Part shown: positions 5,509 through 11,553 of the stretch, piece after piece
Layout: each line of letters opens with the position of its first letter
Numbering within the stretch: the stretch's first letter is position 1
Program-made: the position numbers and the translations under genes
The notes under the pieces: model-generated
Told to the model about the DNA's origin: nothing
Seen by the model: the letters and a program-made list of their open reading frames with translations, nothing else
Databases searched by the model: none
Source: DATDYA01 sp035289165
GTDB taxonomy: Bacteria > Patescibacteriota > Patescibacteriia > Magasanikbacterales > GWA2-37-8
DNA: 11,555 bases
Direction of reading: 5' to 3'
Assembly: GCA_035289165.1 (NCBI GenBank)
Contig: DATDYA010000017.1
Span: forward strand, 1-11,555

Positions 5509-6897
5509 ATGGTCAAACTCATCACCCAACTAAAATACTCGGCCCTCTTTTTTATCGCCCTACTTCTTTTTACCATTGTGAACCCCTACACCGGGGGTGA
5601 CATCCTGGCCTTTTTAGTCTTAGCCTTTTTCCTTTTATACAAACTATTCGGTGACTACGCGCTCTTGGTTTTTCTAATCATCCGACCAACCATCGATTAC
5701 TGGCGGGATTATGTCGTTTTGTCCGAAGATGAATTTCGTTTTAATGTTAACGCCGGTATTTCTATCATCCTACTCGCTTGGTCAATTTTGTTTTTTATCA
5801 AAAACCATGAATATTGGAAACAAATCCCGGCCCGACGAATTTGGCTCGTCTTTCTTGCTTGGGTGGCGATCACCTATACGTATACCTTTGACAAAAGTTC
5901 CACTGTTACCGAAGTATTAAAAGCCGCCAACCTCTTTGCCCTCTTTGGCGTAACTTTTGTCATGCGTTTTAAATACCCAACCAAGTTTAATCGCTATTTC
6001 CGGAAAACTTTACTTATCGGTGCTCTCCCCCCACTCGCTCTCGCCATTTACCAATACTTTACCCACTCCGGCCTCATGATCGATGGCGTTGCCAATCGCC
6101 TGTACGGCACTTTTGCCCACCCAAATATCTTAGCCACCTTTGCGCTACTCCTTTTCATTTTTTCTTTTGATACTTTTTTCAAAAACAAAGAACGCTGGCT
6201 ATTCCAACCATTCAATGCCTGGTTTAAAAACCAACAAGATCTGTACTTTCTAGCTTTTCTTTTTCTGGCCGCCATTATTACCTTAACCTATACCCGCATT
6301 GCCTGGATTGCTTTTATTTTTTTCCTTGTCGCTTACGGAATTATTAAAGCGACTAAACTGACCTTGTCCATCCTCGCTATTCTAGTTGTCCTTTACGCCT
6401 CCTTTTTCCCCATTAACCACTGGCTGACGAGCTCATTTAATATTAACCTGCAAGAAAATGCTGTAATCGCTCGCTTGACCACCCGCAACCGCGAAGCAGA
6501 TTCGATTGCCTGGCGACGGGACGTCGCCAACAAAGTTTCCCCTTTGTTTCGTGACCGCCCACTCTTAGGCTATGGCTATGGATCTTTTGCAACAGTTTGG
6601 GATATTAATAAAGGTATCCAAAACATCTGGGACAATACCAGTGAAGCCCACAATGACTACCTAAAAGTTGCTTTTGAAGCCGGCATAATCGGTCTGCTGT
6701 TGTACCTCGCCATCTTCGCCGCCCTTCTTTACCGAGAAATACAGTACGGTAAAAACCACAAATGGCCCAACACCATTTTTATCTTGAGCATTCTCGTCTA
6801 CCTCATCCTCTCCTTGTCAGACAACATGTTGCACCACACCCCAGTCATCTGGTCTCTCTGGGCAATCTGGGGGTACTGGAGCGCCGAGCATGCGTAA
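5509..6897 (+). CDS. O-antigen ligase / Wzy-type polymerase family membrane protein
   Basis: This polytopic inner-membrane protein has about 12 hydrophobic segments and a large extracytoplasmic loop. It belongs to the O-antigen ligase/polymerase family (Wzy_C), which joins or polymerises lipid-linked glycans on the outer face of the membrane. Numbered from the ATG at 5509 (462 residues), family marks are RLYGTFAHPN (197-206), TYTRIAW (260-266), RDRPLLGYGYGSF (348-360) and EAHNDYLKVAFEAG (379-392), whose arginines and histidine match conserved loop residues. The ATG starts just before the first membrane helix. A GTG at 5464 would add 15 residues of little obvious value and cannot be excluded. 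Together with the divergent glycan operon it suggests assembly of a cell-surface polymer. Ligase and polymerase cannot be told apart from sequence. Confidence 0.87.
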   Translation: MVKLITQLKYSALFFIALLLFTIVNPYTGGDILAFLVLAFFLLYKLFGDYALLVFLIIRPTIDYWRDYVVLSEDEFRFNVNAGISIILLAWSILFFIKNHEYWKQIPARRIWLVFLAWVAITYTYTFDKSSTVTEVLKAANLFALFGVTFVMRFKYPTKFNRYFRKTLLIGALPPLALAIYQYFTHSGLMIDGVANRLYGTFAHPNILATFALLLFIFSFDTFFKNKERWLFQPFNAWFKNQQDLYFLAFLFLAAIITLTYTRIAWIAFIFFLVAYGIIKATKLTLSILAILVVLYASFFPINHWLTSSFNINLQENAVIARLTTRNREADSIAWRRDVANKVSPLFRDRPLLGYGYGSFATVWDINKGIQNIWDNTSEAHNDYLKVAFEAGIIGLLLYLAIFAALLYREIQYGKNHKWPNTIFILSILVYLILSLSDNMLHHTPVIWSLWAIWGYWSAEHA

Positions 6898-6899
6898 GT

Positions 6900-6927
6900 T
6901 TGACAGTACAAAACTAGGTGGTATAAT
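6900..6927 (+). promoter_or_regulatory. Strong near-consensus promoter of the coiled-coil protein gene
   Basis: A perfect TTGACA (6900-6905) and a perfect TATAAT (6922-6927) lie 16 bp apart, with TGG just upstream of the -10. The -35 box begins 3 bp after the ligase stop codon, so the downstream gene is set up for independent, probably high, expression. The predicted leader is about 30 nt and contains a short CTCC/GGAG dyad. Confidence 0.75.
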
Positions 6928-6962
6928 ACCTCCTACTGGAGTTAAAAATTTGAAAATAAACT

Positions 6963-7301
6963 ATGTCCCAGGAACAAGATATTAAAGATCTTTTAGAGAT
7001 GGTGTCTTTTATTAAAGACAATGGTCCCACTAAAGAAGATCTGCAAGCGGCAGAAAAAAGGTTAGACGGACGAATAGACAAAGTAGAAGCGCGCTTAACC
7101 CGCGTTGAATCGCAAATGGTTACTAAAGAGTATTTAGATGAAAAACTCTCGGATTTACGCGGAGATTTAGTTATTCTCGTTCGCAAGGAAGATACTAAAT
7201 TTATGAAACTCTTAGAAATTTTGAAAAAGAAAAAAGTTATCGATGAAGCAGAAGCGCAAACTATTGGCCAGATGGAACCGTTTCCTCAATTAGCCATCTA
7301 A
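6963..7301 (+). CDS. Small coiled-coil protein of an unnamed family frequent in Patescibacteria
   Basis: This 112-residue soluble protein has no enzyme motif. Residues about 22-70 are a charged heptad-like helix, DLQAAEKRLDGRIDKVEARL and onward through VTKEYLDEKLSDLRGD, consistent with a coiled coil that oligomerises. The C-terminus, KLLEILKKKKVID (82-94) followed by EAEAQTIGQMEPFPQL, resembles the tail of small uncharacterised proteins that I associate with CPR genomes. The match is from memory. It has its own near-consensus promoter (6900-6927) and a very clean terminator (7321-7355), so it forms a strongly expressed single-gene unit. No Shine-Dalgarno sequence is visible at usable distance: the nearest GGAG is about 23 nt upstream. 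Function is unknown. A structural or adaptor role is only a guess. Confidence 0.75.
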   Translation: MSQEQDIKDLLEMVSFIKDNGPTKEDLQAAEKRLDGRIDKVEARLTRVESQMVTKEYLDEKLSDLRGDLVILVRKEDTKFMKLLEILKKKKVIDEAEAQTIGQMEPFPQLAI

Positions 7302-7320
7302 AAAAACCAAACAACTAAAG

Positions 7321-7355
7321 ACCGCCTAGGTAAATTCTAGGCGGTTTTGTTTTTT
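7321..7355 (+). terminator. Intrinsic terminator of the coiled-coil gene
   Basis: ACCGCCTAG (7321-7329) and CTAGGCGGT (7337-7345) form a perfect 9-bp stem with a 7-nt loop, followed by TTTGTTTTTT. It starts 20 bp past the stop codon at 7301. It sits between convergent genes, but the minus-strand side has no U-run, so it serves the plus strand only. Confidence 0.92.
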
Positions 7356-7391
7356 AAATTTCACTAACTTGCCAAATTATTGAGAAAAGAT

Positions 7392-7715
7392 TTAATTGGT
7401 ACCTCTTTCTGCTTCAAGCCTCTTCCCGTTAGAAACCTCTTTTTTAATTTCTTTAAAAAAGAGGTTGACCATCTGAACCAATTTTGGCGGCGGTATATAT
7501 TTCCAAATATCCGAATTATCTCTATCAAAAAAAGAATAACGACGCCCAATACCTAATTCTTTTACCCATTCAACGTGTGCTTCGTGCCTCATTTCTTCGG
7601 CCTGCGCTTGGTCACCAAAAGCTGAGTACCAACCCGCCCAAGTAGCTATTCTTAGGGAGGATGACGTGAACAAAAAGACTGGTTCTTTATACGGCGACAT
7701 TGATTGTTTTGGCAT
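7392..7715 (-). CDS. Uncharacterised 107-residue protein
   Basis: I do not recognise this protein. It is soluble and has no signal peptide. Aromatic-rich segments include ATWAGWYSAFGDQAQAEEMR (24-43) and HEAHVEWVKELG (44-55). RRYSFFDRDNSDIWKYIPPP (58-77) is followed by an amphipathic helix, KLVQMVNLFFKEIKKE. Three histidine or glutamate positions (Glu41, His44, His47) are spaced like a possible metal site, but no known motif results. The ATG at 7715 lies 17 nt after a TATAAT box; a second ATG at 7700 is possible. A 10-bp inverted repeat stands just upstream at 7748-7781. It is last in the minus-strand run AbiE, RhuM-Fic, DUF4143 ATPase, and may belong to that accessory set. Confidence 0.6.
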   Translation of the reverse strand: MPKQSMSPYKEPVFLFTSSSLRIATWAGWYSAFGDQAQAEEMRHEAHVEWVKELGIGRRYSFFDRDNSDIWKYIPPPKLVQMVNLFFKEIKKEVSNGKRLEAERGTN

Positions 7716-7732
7716 ACAAAAAAATAAACATG

Positions 7733-7738
7733 ATTATA
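7733..7738 (-). promoter_or_regulatory. Candidate -10 box for the 107-residue protein gene
   Basis: A perfect TATAAT on the minus strand, 17 nt before the ATG at 7715. The corresponding -35 position (7761-7756, TATTAT) is poor and lies within the inverted repeat 7748-7781, so a bound factor or activation may be needed. Confidence 0.35.
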
Positions 7739-7747
7739 TATTACACC

Positions 7748-7781
7748 GGATAAAAATAATAGTTAAGTATAATTTTTATCC
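7748..7781. repeat. Perfect 10-bp inverted repeat, possible operator or hairpin
   Basis: GGATAAAAAT (7748-7757) and ATTTTTATCC (7772-7781) are exact inverted copies 14 bp apart, and after one mismatch three further pairs form. On the plus strand a TTTTT run follows, so it resembles a terminator, though no plus-strand gene ends nearby. A second dyad, CCAATT (7792-7797) with AATTGG (7805-7810), lies beside it. Together they fill most of the 145-bp gap between the ATPase and the 107-residue gene. Confidence 0.5.
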
Positions 7782-7860
7782 TTTTTCCAGCCCAATTATG
7801 TCTAAATTGGCCAAATAATTACTCCGTTTCGATTCTTTGGCTAGCTATAATAAAAAAACC

Positions 7861-9264
7861 CTAAACCATCAACAAGACTATATAATAAGGCATAAAGTAA
7901 AGCGTCTGGCCACTCACCTCTTTTTTCCCTAATTCATTTTTGGTAACCACTACGCCGTATTTTATATTTTTCTCTGCCATATAATTAGTTAAAGTCGCCA
8001 AATCCTTCTGGCCAATACTATTCGAAAACTTAACTTCTACCGGCAGTTGTTTTAGGTTTTGGCTAATTAAAAAATCTATTTCTTTTTCTCCCTGACGCCA
8101 AAAACTGACTACCTCATTAACATTGCTACTCTTATACTTTTGTCTCAAAACATTGTATACGACATTTTCTATAATCTTTCCAAAAGCCTGAGGCACCTCG
8201 CCAAAATGAGAAGCTTTAAACCGATTAATGGCACAGATAAAATTGACGCATGGCGTATACACTTTCTTTAAAATCCGGCCACGTTTAATTAAGCTCTTGT
8301 GCTGTTTGTAAAGAACTTCCAAAATATAACTTTCCTTTAGAAATTCTAAATATTTATTCAAAGTTAAAAATGAAACACCAGCTTCCCGGCCAATATTTTT
8401 AAGTTCAAAAACTGATCCGGCGTTATTTAACAGCTGGTAAGTGATGAGTTTAAACTCATCGGTTTTACCAATCTTAAAAATCCGGACGCAATCTTCTAAA
8501 ACTTTGCCGATTACTGATTCGAGAACATAATCATGTTTTCGTTCAATCTGATCAAAATTCCTTATTTCCGGGAACTGACCGACAGTAATGAATTCTTTGG
8601 CTAATTCAACCAATTTCTGTCCATAAAAAGTATTATAGCCTCCAATTTCTCCAAAAACCTGGGGTAAATTAAATAAATCAAACTGATCGATTGTTTTTAC
8701 CCCCTCATTATTTACTTTAATAAATTCTCTAAAAGACAAAGGTGGCAAATAAAAATCAAAAATTCTACCAGCCAAACTTTCCTGGTGCTTTTCTTTTAAA
8801 AGCACACTCTGCGATCCCGTGACAATAAATTTAATTCTTTTATTGCTTAGGTCATAATAACGTTTTAACACGGACTGCCAATTTTCAATATATTGGATTT
8901 CGTCAAGAAATATATACACCTGCTCATCTGGCGAATAGCGCGGAATCCTTAGAATTTCTTCAAAATAGGTCGCTAAAACTTCATCTAAAAAAACAGATTT
9001 TTGCGGCTGGGTAGAAAAATCAAAAAGAAAATAAAGAATGTTTTTTGATTTTACGCCATCCGCTAATAATTTTCCGATTAATTGTTTTAATAAAGTACTT
9101 TTACCAACCCGTCTTAAACCAATAATGTTTAAAATCAAAGAGTGACCAAAACTGTCTGCGAGAACATGGTACAGGTCTCTTTTGGGTAGTTTGACCTCCT
9201 CTATTAGATAGTCGTCCTTAAACCACCATTCGTTTTTAACCTCAAGCTCTTGCCTATTTATCAT
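7861..9264 (-). CDS. AAA_14/DUF4143 family ATPase
   Basis: This 467-residue cytoplasmic P-loop ATPase has a Walker A GLRRVGKST (49-57), a Walker B VYIFLDEIQ (116-124) with Asp121-Glu122, and sensor-like IVTGSQ (147-152), the order seen in AAA_14 proteins. The middle holds a winged-helix-like part (about 265-325). The C-terminal DUF4143 region has E366, EKEIDFLI (393-400, Asp397) and PVEVK (408-412, Glu410, Lys412). That matches the PD-(D/E)XK nuclease-like core found in this family. Such ATPases are common and highly multiplied in CPR bacteria and archaea, and their biological role is not established. It has its own promoter at 9304-9332 and lies among toxin-antitoxin genes. Length is normal for the family, so it looks intact. 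The ATG at 9264 is the first in frame. Confidence 0.9.
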   Translation of the reverse strand: MINRQELEVKNEWWFKDDYLIEEVKLPKRDLYHVLADSFGHSLILNIIGLRRVGKSTLLKQLIGKLLADGVKSKNILYFLFDFSTQPQKSVFLDEVLATYFEEILRIPRYSPDEQVYIFLDEIQYIENWQSVLKRYYDLSNKRIKFIVTGSQSVLLKEKHQESLAGRIFDFYLPPLSFREFIKVNNEGVKTIDQFDLFNLPQVFGEIGGYNTFYGQKLVELAKEFITVGQFPEIRNFDQIERKHDYVLESVIGKVLEDCVRIFKIGKTDEFKLITYQLLNNAGSVFELKNIGREAGVSFLTLNKYLEFLKESYILEVLYKQHKSLIKRGRILKKVYTPCVNFICAINRFKASHFGEVPQAFGKIIENVVYNVLRQKYKSSNVNEVVSFWRQGEKEIDFLISQNLKQLPVEVKFSNSIGQKDLATLTNYMAEKNIKYGVVVTKNELGKKEVSGQTLYFMPYYIVLLMV

Positions 9265-9303
9265 AATTTTAGTTAAATTACACTATAACTAAATTCTATT
9301 TTG

Positions 9304-9332
9304 ATTATAGCATACTTAAACTATTATGTAAA
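9304..9332 (-). promoter_or_regulatory. Promoter of the DUF4143 ATPase gene
   Basis: Minus-strand TTTACA (9332-9327, five of six consensus bases), 17 bp, then TATAAT (9309-9304) with TGC just upstream, an extended -10. The predicted leader is about 33 nt and has no Shine-Dalgarno sequence. Confidence 0.68.
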
Positions 9333-9426
9333 GTACGACGCTGTGGACAATAATTCGTCTCTTTTCGACCAATCATTCGCCAAAATCTAACCGCTTTTAT
9401 ACCTGGTTTTATTTTCTAACGTGTCC

Positions 9427-10443
9427 CTAATTTACCAAAAAATTAAGTACTAATTTTACCATCACCTCTTTCTGTTTTGGCTCACTCTCCGCAATTAAGA
9501 GTGCGATCGCCACCAGCGCATTATCATTGATCTTCTTTTCCCCATTCTTTTTTAACAAACTCTTGTTCCAGGCTAAAAATACCACAAACAAAAAAGAGGC
9601 CAATCGTTTATTACCATCGCTAAACGGATGATCTTTAATCACAAAATACAGTAAATGCGCCGCCTTTTCTTCCACACTAGGATACAGATCTTTACCTGCA
9701 AAAGACTGACTGACACTGCCTAAAATAGACGCTAGGGATTCGCCTCGCTCGCGTCCGAATAAATCGCCGGCCTCTTTCTTTTTTAAAAGATTGTTTTTTA
9801 AATCATTCACCAAAGATAAGGCCTCGTCGTAAGTTAATACTTTTTTGACCTTGGTAAATTTACCGGCCGGTTCCAACTTTTCCTCATCATACTTCTGCAA
9901 CAAAACCCAAGTATTAGCATAGTCAGATATTACTCTCAAGATCCCGTCGGCCTCACTACCGCTTAACACTCGACTGTCGATAGTTTTACGCACTAAATTT
10001 ACCGCCTGTTCAAACTCGTTTAATTGTTTACCACGTAATTCTAAAAGCCTCTTTTGGTTAAGGCTATACCCCTCTAAAATATGTTTACGTAAAATACCCG
10101 TTGCCCAAATACGAAACTGGGTGGCCCGCTTGGAGTTAACCCGGTAACCAACGGATAAAATGGCGTCTAGATTAAAATACTCAACTAACCGTTCAACCTG
10201 TCTGTTGCCCTCTGTCTGAACTGTTGCAATTTTTGCAACAGTTGAACTTTTCGACAATTCACCACTTTTAAATATGTTACTTAGATGGCGAGAAATACCA
10301 GATTTATGCGTATAAAATAATTGGGCTATCTGGTTTAAAGTTAACCAGACCGATTCACTTCTCACTTCTGCTTGGATCTTAACCTCTCCATTTTTATCCT
10401 CGTAAATAACAATTTCTTGGCTAATGTTTTCTCCTTTGGACAT
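9427..10443 (-). CDS. RhuM-family protein fused to a Fic/Doc domain
   Basis: The 338-residue protein joins two domains. The N-terminal RhuM-type part contains VWLTLNQIAQLF, ISRHLSNIFKSGEL, TVQTEGNRQVERLVEYFNLD and SVGYRVNSKRATQFRIWATG, a helix-turn-helix-like region of unknown activity named from Salmonella RhuM. The C-terminal Fic/Doc domain ends in the catalytic loop HPFSDGNKR (residues 272-280), where His272 is the expected base. The lysine before the arginine is as in Doc, which phosphorylates EF-Tu, rather than the GNGR of AMP-transferring Fic proteins, so a kinase activity is conceivable. No Phd-like antitoxin gene is adjacent, so the RhuM part may restrain or target the enzyme. I start at ATG 10443. 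A TTG two codons upstream is less likely. Confidence 0.87.
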   Translation of the reverse strand: MSKGENISQEIVIYEDKNGEVKIQAEVRSESVWLTLNQIAQLFYTHKSGISRHLSNIFKSGELSKSSTVAKIATVQTEGNRQVERLVEYFNLDAILSVGYRVNSKRATQFRIWATGILRKHILEGYSLNQKRLLELRGKQLNEFEQAVNLVRKTIDSRVLSGSEADGILRVISDYANTWVLLQKYDEEKLEPAGKFTKVKKVLTYDEALSLVNDLKNNLLKKKEAGDLFGRERGESLASILGSVSQSFAGKDLYPSVEEKAAHLLYFVIKDHPFSDGNKRLASFLFVVFLAWNKSLLKKNGEKKINDNALVAIALLIAESEPKQKEVMVKLVLNFLVN

Positions 10444-10469
10444 ATGCAATACTAAAATTTAACAAAGCC

Positions 10470-10478
10470 ATTGTAACA
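10470..10478 (-). promoter_or_regulatory. Candidate extended -10 promoter of the RhuM-Fic gene
   Basis: Minus-strand TGT-TACAAT is an extended -10 box 26 nt before the ATG at 10443. No convincing -35 box is present at 16-18 bp. Confidence 0.4.
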
Positions 10479-10479
10479 C

Positions 10480-10520
10480 AAAAATAAAAACCTTGATGAT
10501 GAAGCGCACCGGTCGATCAA
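10480..10520 (-). terminator. Weak candidate terminator after the AbiE operon
   Basis: On the minus strand TTGAT (10520-10516, overlapping the TGA stop) can pair with ATCAA (10497-10493), followed by GG and the T-rich run TTTTTATTTTT. The stem is only 5 bp with an 18-nt loop, so this is a weak call. Confidence 0.25.
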
Positions 10521-11182
10521 TCTAATATATCCTTTTTTAATTTTTTCGCTTCAGCCAGAAAAAAATCTTGCCACTCTTTATGATCATTTTTTTTAATCAT
10601 ACGTGGGTAATCTTTCACTTTTGTAGATTGTACAAATTGCGCCCCCAACTGTAATGGATCCACGTGCCAATCAAACTTAATCTTAGCTTGTTTGATCAAG
10701 CTGGCGATTGACCACGGTTCCTTTTTAAGTATAAAAAACAAATCAATAAAATCCCGCGAACGAGGATTTTGATAAATCGTAAAAATTTTATTTACGGCAA
10801 TATCTAATAGACTGTCGACTGCCAACCCGTCAACTTTCTTTTTTTGTTCTATGCGTGGAAAAGGAAAAAAAGTAAACTCAGTTTTAATCACGTCACCATC
10901 GCTTAAATGCAAAAAAAACAAATTGCGATTGAATGATTGTTGAAAATCAATCTTTTTTATTTTGGCTTGTTTTTGAATCTTTTTCCAAAATGCATAAATC
11001 GGCTGCGTGTCAAATTCTTTTTCGTTAAAAAAATCCAAATCTTCAGACAAACGATGTTGCAAATAATACTCGGCAAGAGCCGTACCACCGGTTAAGTAAA
11101 AAGACTTGGCTAAATATTTTTCAGCATCAATAAGTTTCAATAAATTCTTTTGATTTTCGCTTAAAATCGTTTTTGTGGCCAT
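10517..11182 (-). CDS. AbiEii/AbiGii-family nucleotidyltransferase toxin
   Basis: This 221-residue protein shows the motifs of AbiEii-type toxins, which have a DNA polymerase beta-like nucleotidyltransferase fold. They are LTGGTALAEYYL (30-41) followed by HRLSEDLDFF (43-52), where Asp48 and Asp50 should bind metal, then VIKTEFTFFPF (98-108), VDSLLDIAVNKI (122-133) and RSRDFIDLFFIL (141-152) with Lys132 and Asp144. In characterised AbiE systems the toxin acts on RNA, for example by modifying tRNA ends, and causes growth arrest or phage abortive infection. The protein is shorter than the classic AbiEii of about 300 residues, as is usual for the minimal form. It overlaps its upstream small partner by 22 bp. 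The ATG at 11182 is the first in frame and has no Shine-Dalgarno sequence, which fits coupled translation. Confidence 0.85.
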   Translation of the reverse strand: MATKTILSENQKNLLKLIDAEKYLAKSFYLTGGTALAEYYLQHRLSEDLDFFNEKEFDTQPIYAFWKKIQKQAKIKKIDFQQSFNRNLFFLHLSDGDVIKTEFTFFPFPRIEQKKKVDGLAVDSLLDIAVNKIFTIYQNPRSRDFIDLFFILKKEPWSIASLIKQAKIKFDWHVDPLQLGAQFVQSTKVKDYPRMIKKNDHKEWQDFFLAEAKKLKKDILD

Positions 11183-11367
11183 AACAAAATAGAGAGAAAC
11201 CTTTTCTTTTTGGGGTCAAGCCGCAACTTTTTCCAATGGGTCTTAAGACTTTTTGCATTAATTTTTTCTCCACCTAAACCAAAATTAACCAGCTGTTCGA
11301 GGCGCCAGTGAATATACTGTTCTTTATGTTTCTTGAGTTGTTTTATGTCCACCGTCCAATTGTTCAT
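11161..11367 (-). CDS. 68-residue partner of the AbiEii toxin, probable antitoxin
   Basis: A small basic protein that reads WTVDIKQLKKHKEQYIHWRL near the start, then FGLGGEKINAKSLKTHWKKL (29-48), LDPKKKRFL and LLWPQKRF. It lacks the winged-helix and C-terminal domains of classic AbiEi antitoxins. Its position directly upstream of the toxin gene, with a 22-bp overlap, makes it the likely antitoxin or toxin chaperone. The order W-x-V-D-x-K ... KH ... YI ... R ... FG also occurs in the 49-residue protein at 139-288, which suggests a distant relationship. The ATG at 11367 lies only 8 nt after the -10 box, so the mRNA is probably leaderless. The gene is credible, and the antitoxin role is inferred. 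Confidence 0.75.
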   Translation of the reverse strand: MNNWTVDIKQLKKHKEQYIHWRLEQLVNFGLGGEKINAKSLKTHWKKLRLDPKKKRFLSILLWPQKRF

Positions 11368-11375
11368 ATAATGCT

Positions 11376-11404
11376 AGTATATCACAAAAACCGTGGAAAA
11401 GCAA
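11376..11404 (-). promoter_or_regulatory. Promoter of the AbiE-like operon, predicted leaderless
   Basis: Minus-strand TTGCTT (11404-11399), 17 bp, then TATACT (11381-11376) with TGA upstream as extended -10. Just 8 nt lie between the -10 box and the ATG at 11367. Layout and -35 sequence equal those of the HEPN/MNT promoter. Confidence 0.58.
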
Positions 11405-11439
11405 CCATAAATAACCACAAATAAGCTTAAAATTTGCCC

Positions 11440-11553
11440 TTAACAGGATTTTAAAACCACTCTGTAACCAAATCTAAAAAATATTTTGAAATTAGGAACG
11501 AGAGCAATTTTTCTTTTTTCTAAAGTGTTGTGGCCGGCGGCGCACGTCCGTAC
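11440..11553 (-). CDS. Possible C-terminal end of a gene entering from the right edge
   Basis: One minus-strand frame is open from the window edge to TAA at 11442-11440, 37 codons, with VRTCAAGHNTLEKRKIALVP and NFKIFFRFGYRVV among its residues. The first 30 bases are markedly GC-richer than the surroundings. I do not recognise the peptide, and chance openness of this length is not rare. Apart from this and the AbiE promoter, I see nothing in 11405-11555. Confidence 0.2.
   Translation of the reverse strand, partial: VRTCAAGHNTLEKRKIALVPNFKIFFRFGYRVVLKSC

Noticed and set aside
10192..10227. A T-x3-E-G string (TVQTEG) in the RhuM part that looks like the inhibitory motif of Fic antitoxins.
   Set aside because: It lies in a segment I recognise as ordinary conserved RhuM sequence, and the proper helix context is not evident, so the match is probably chance.
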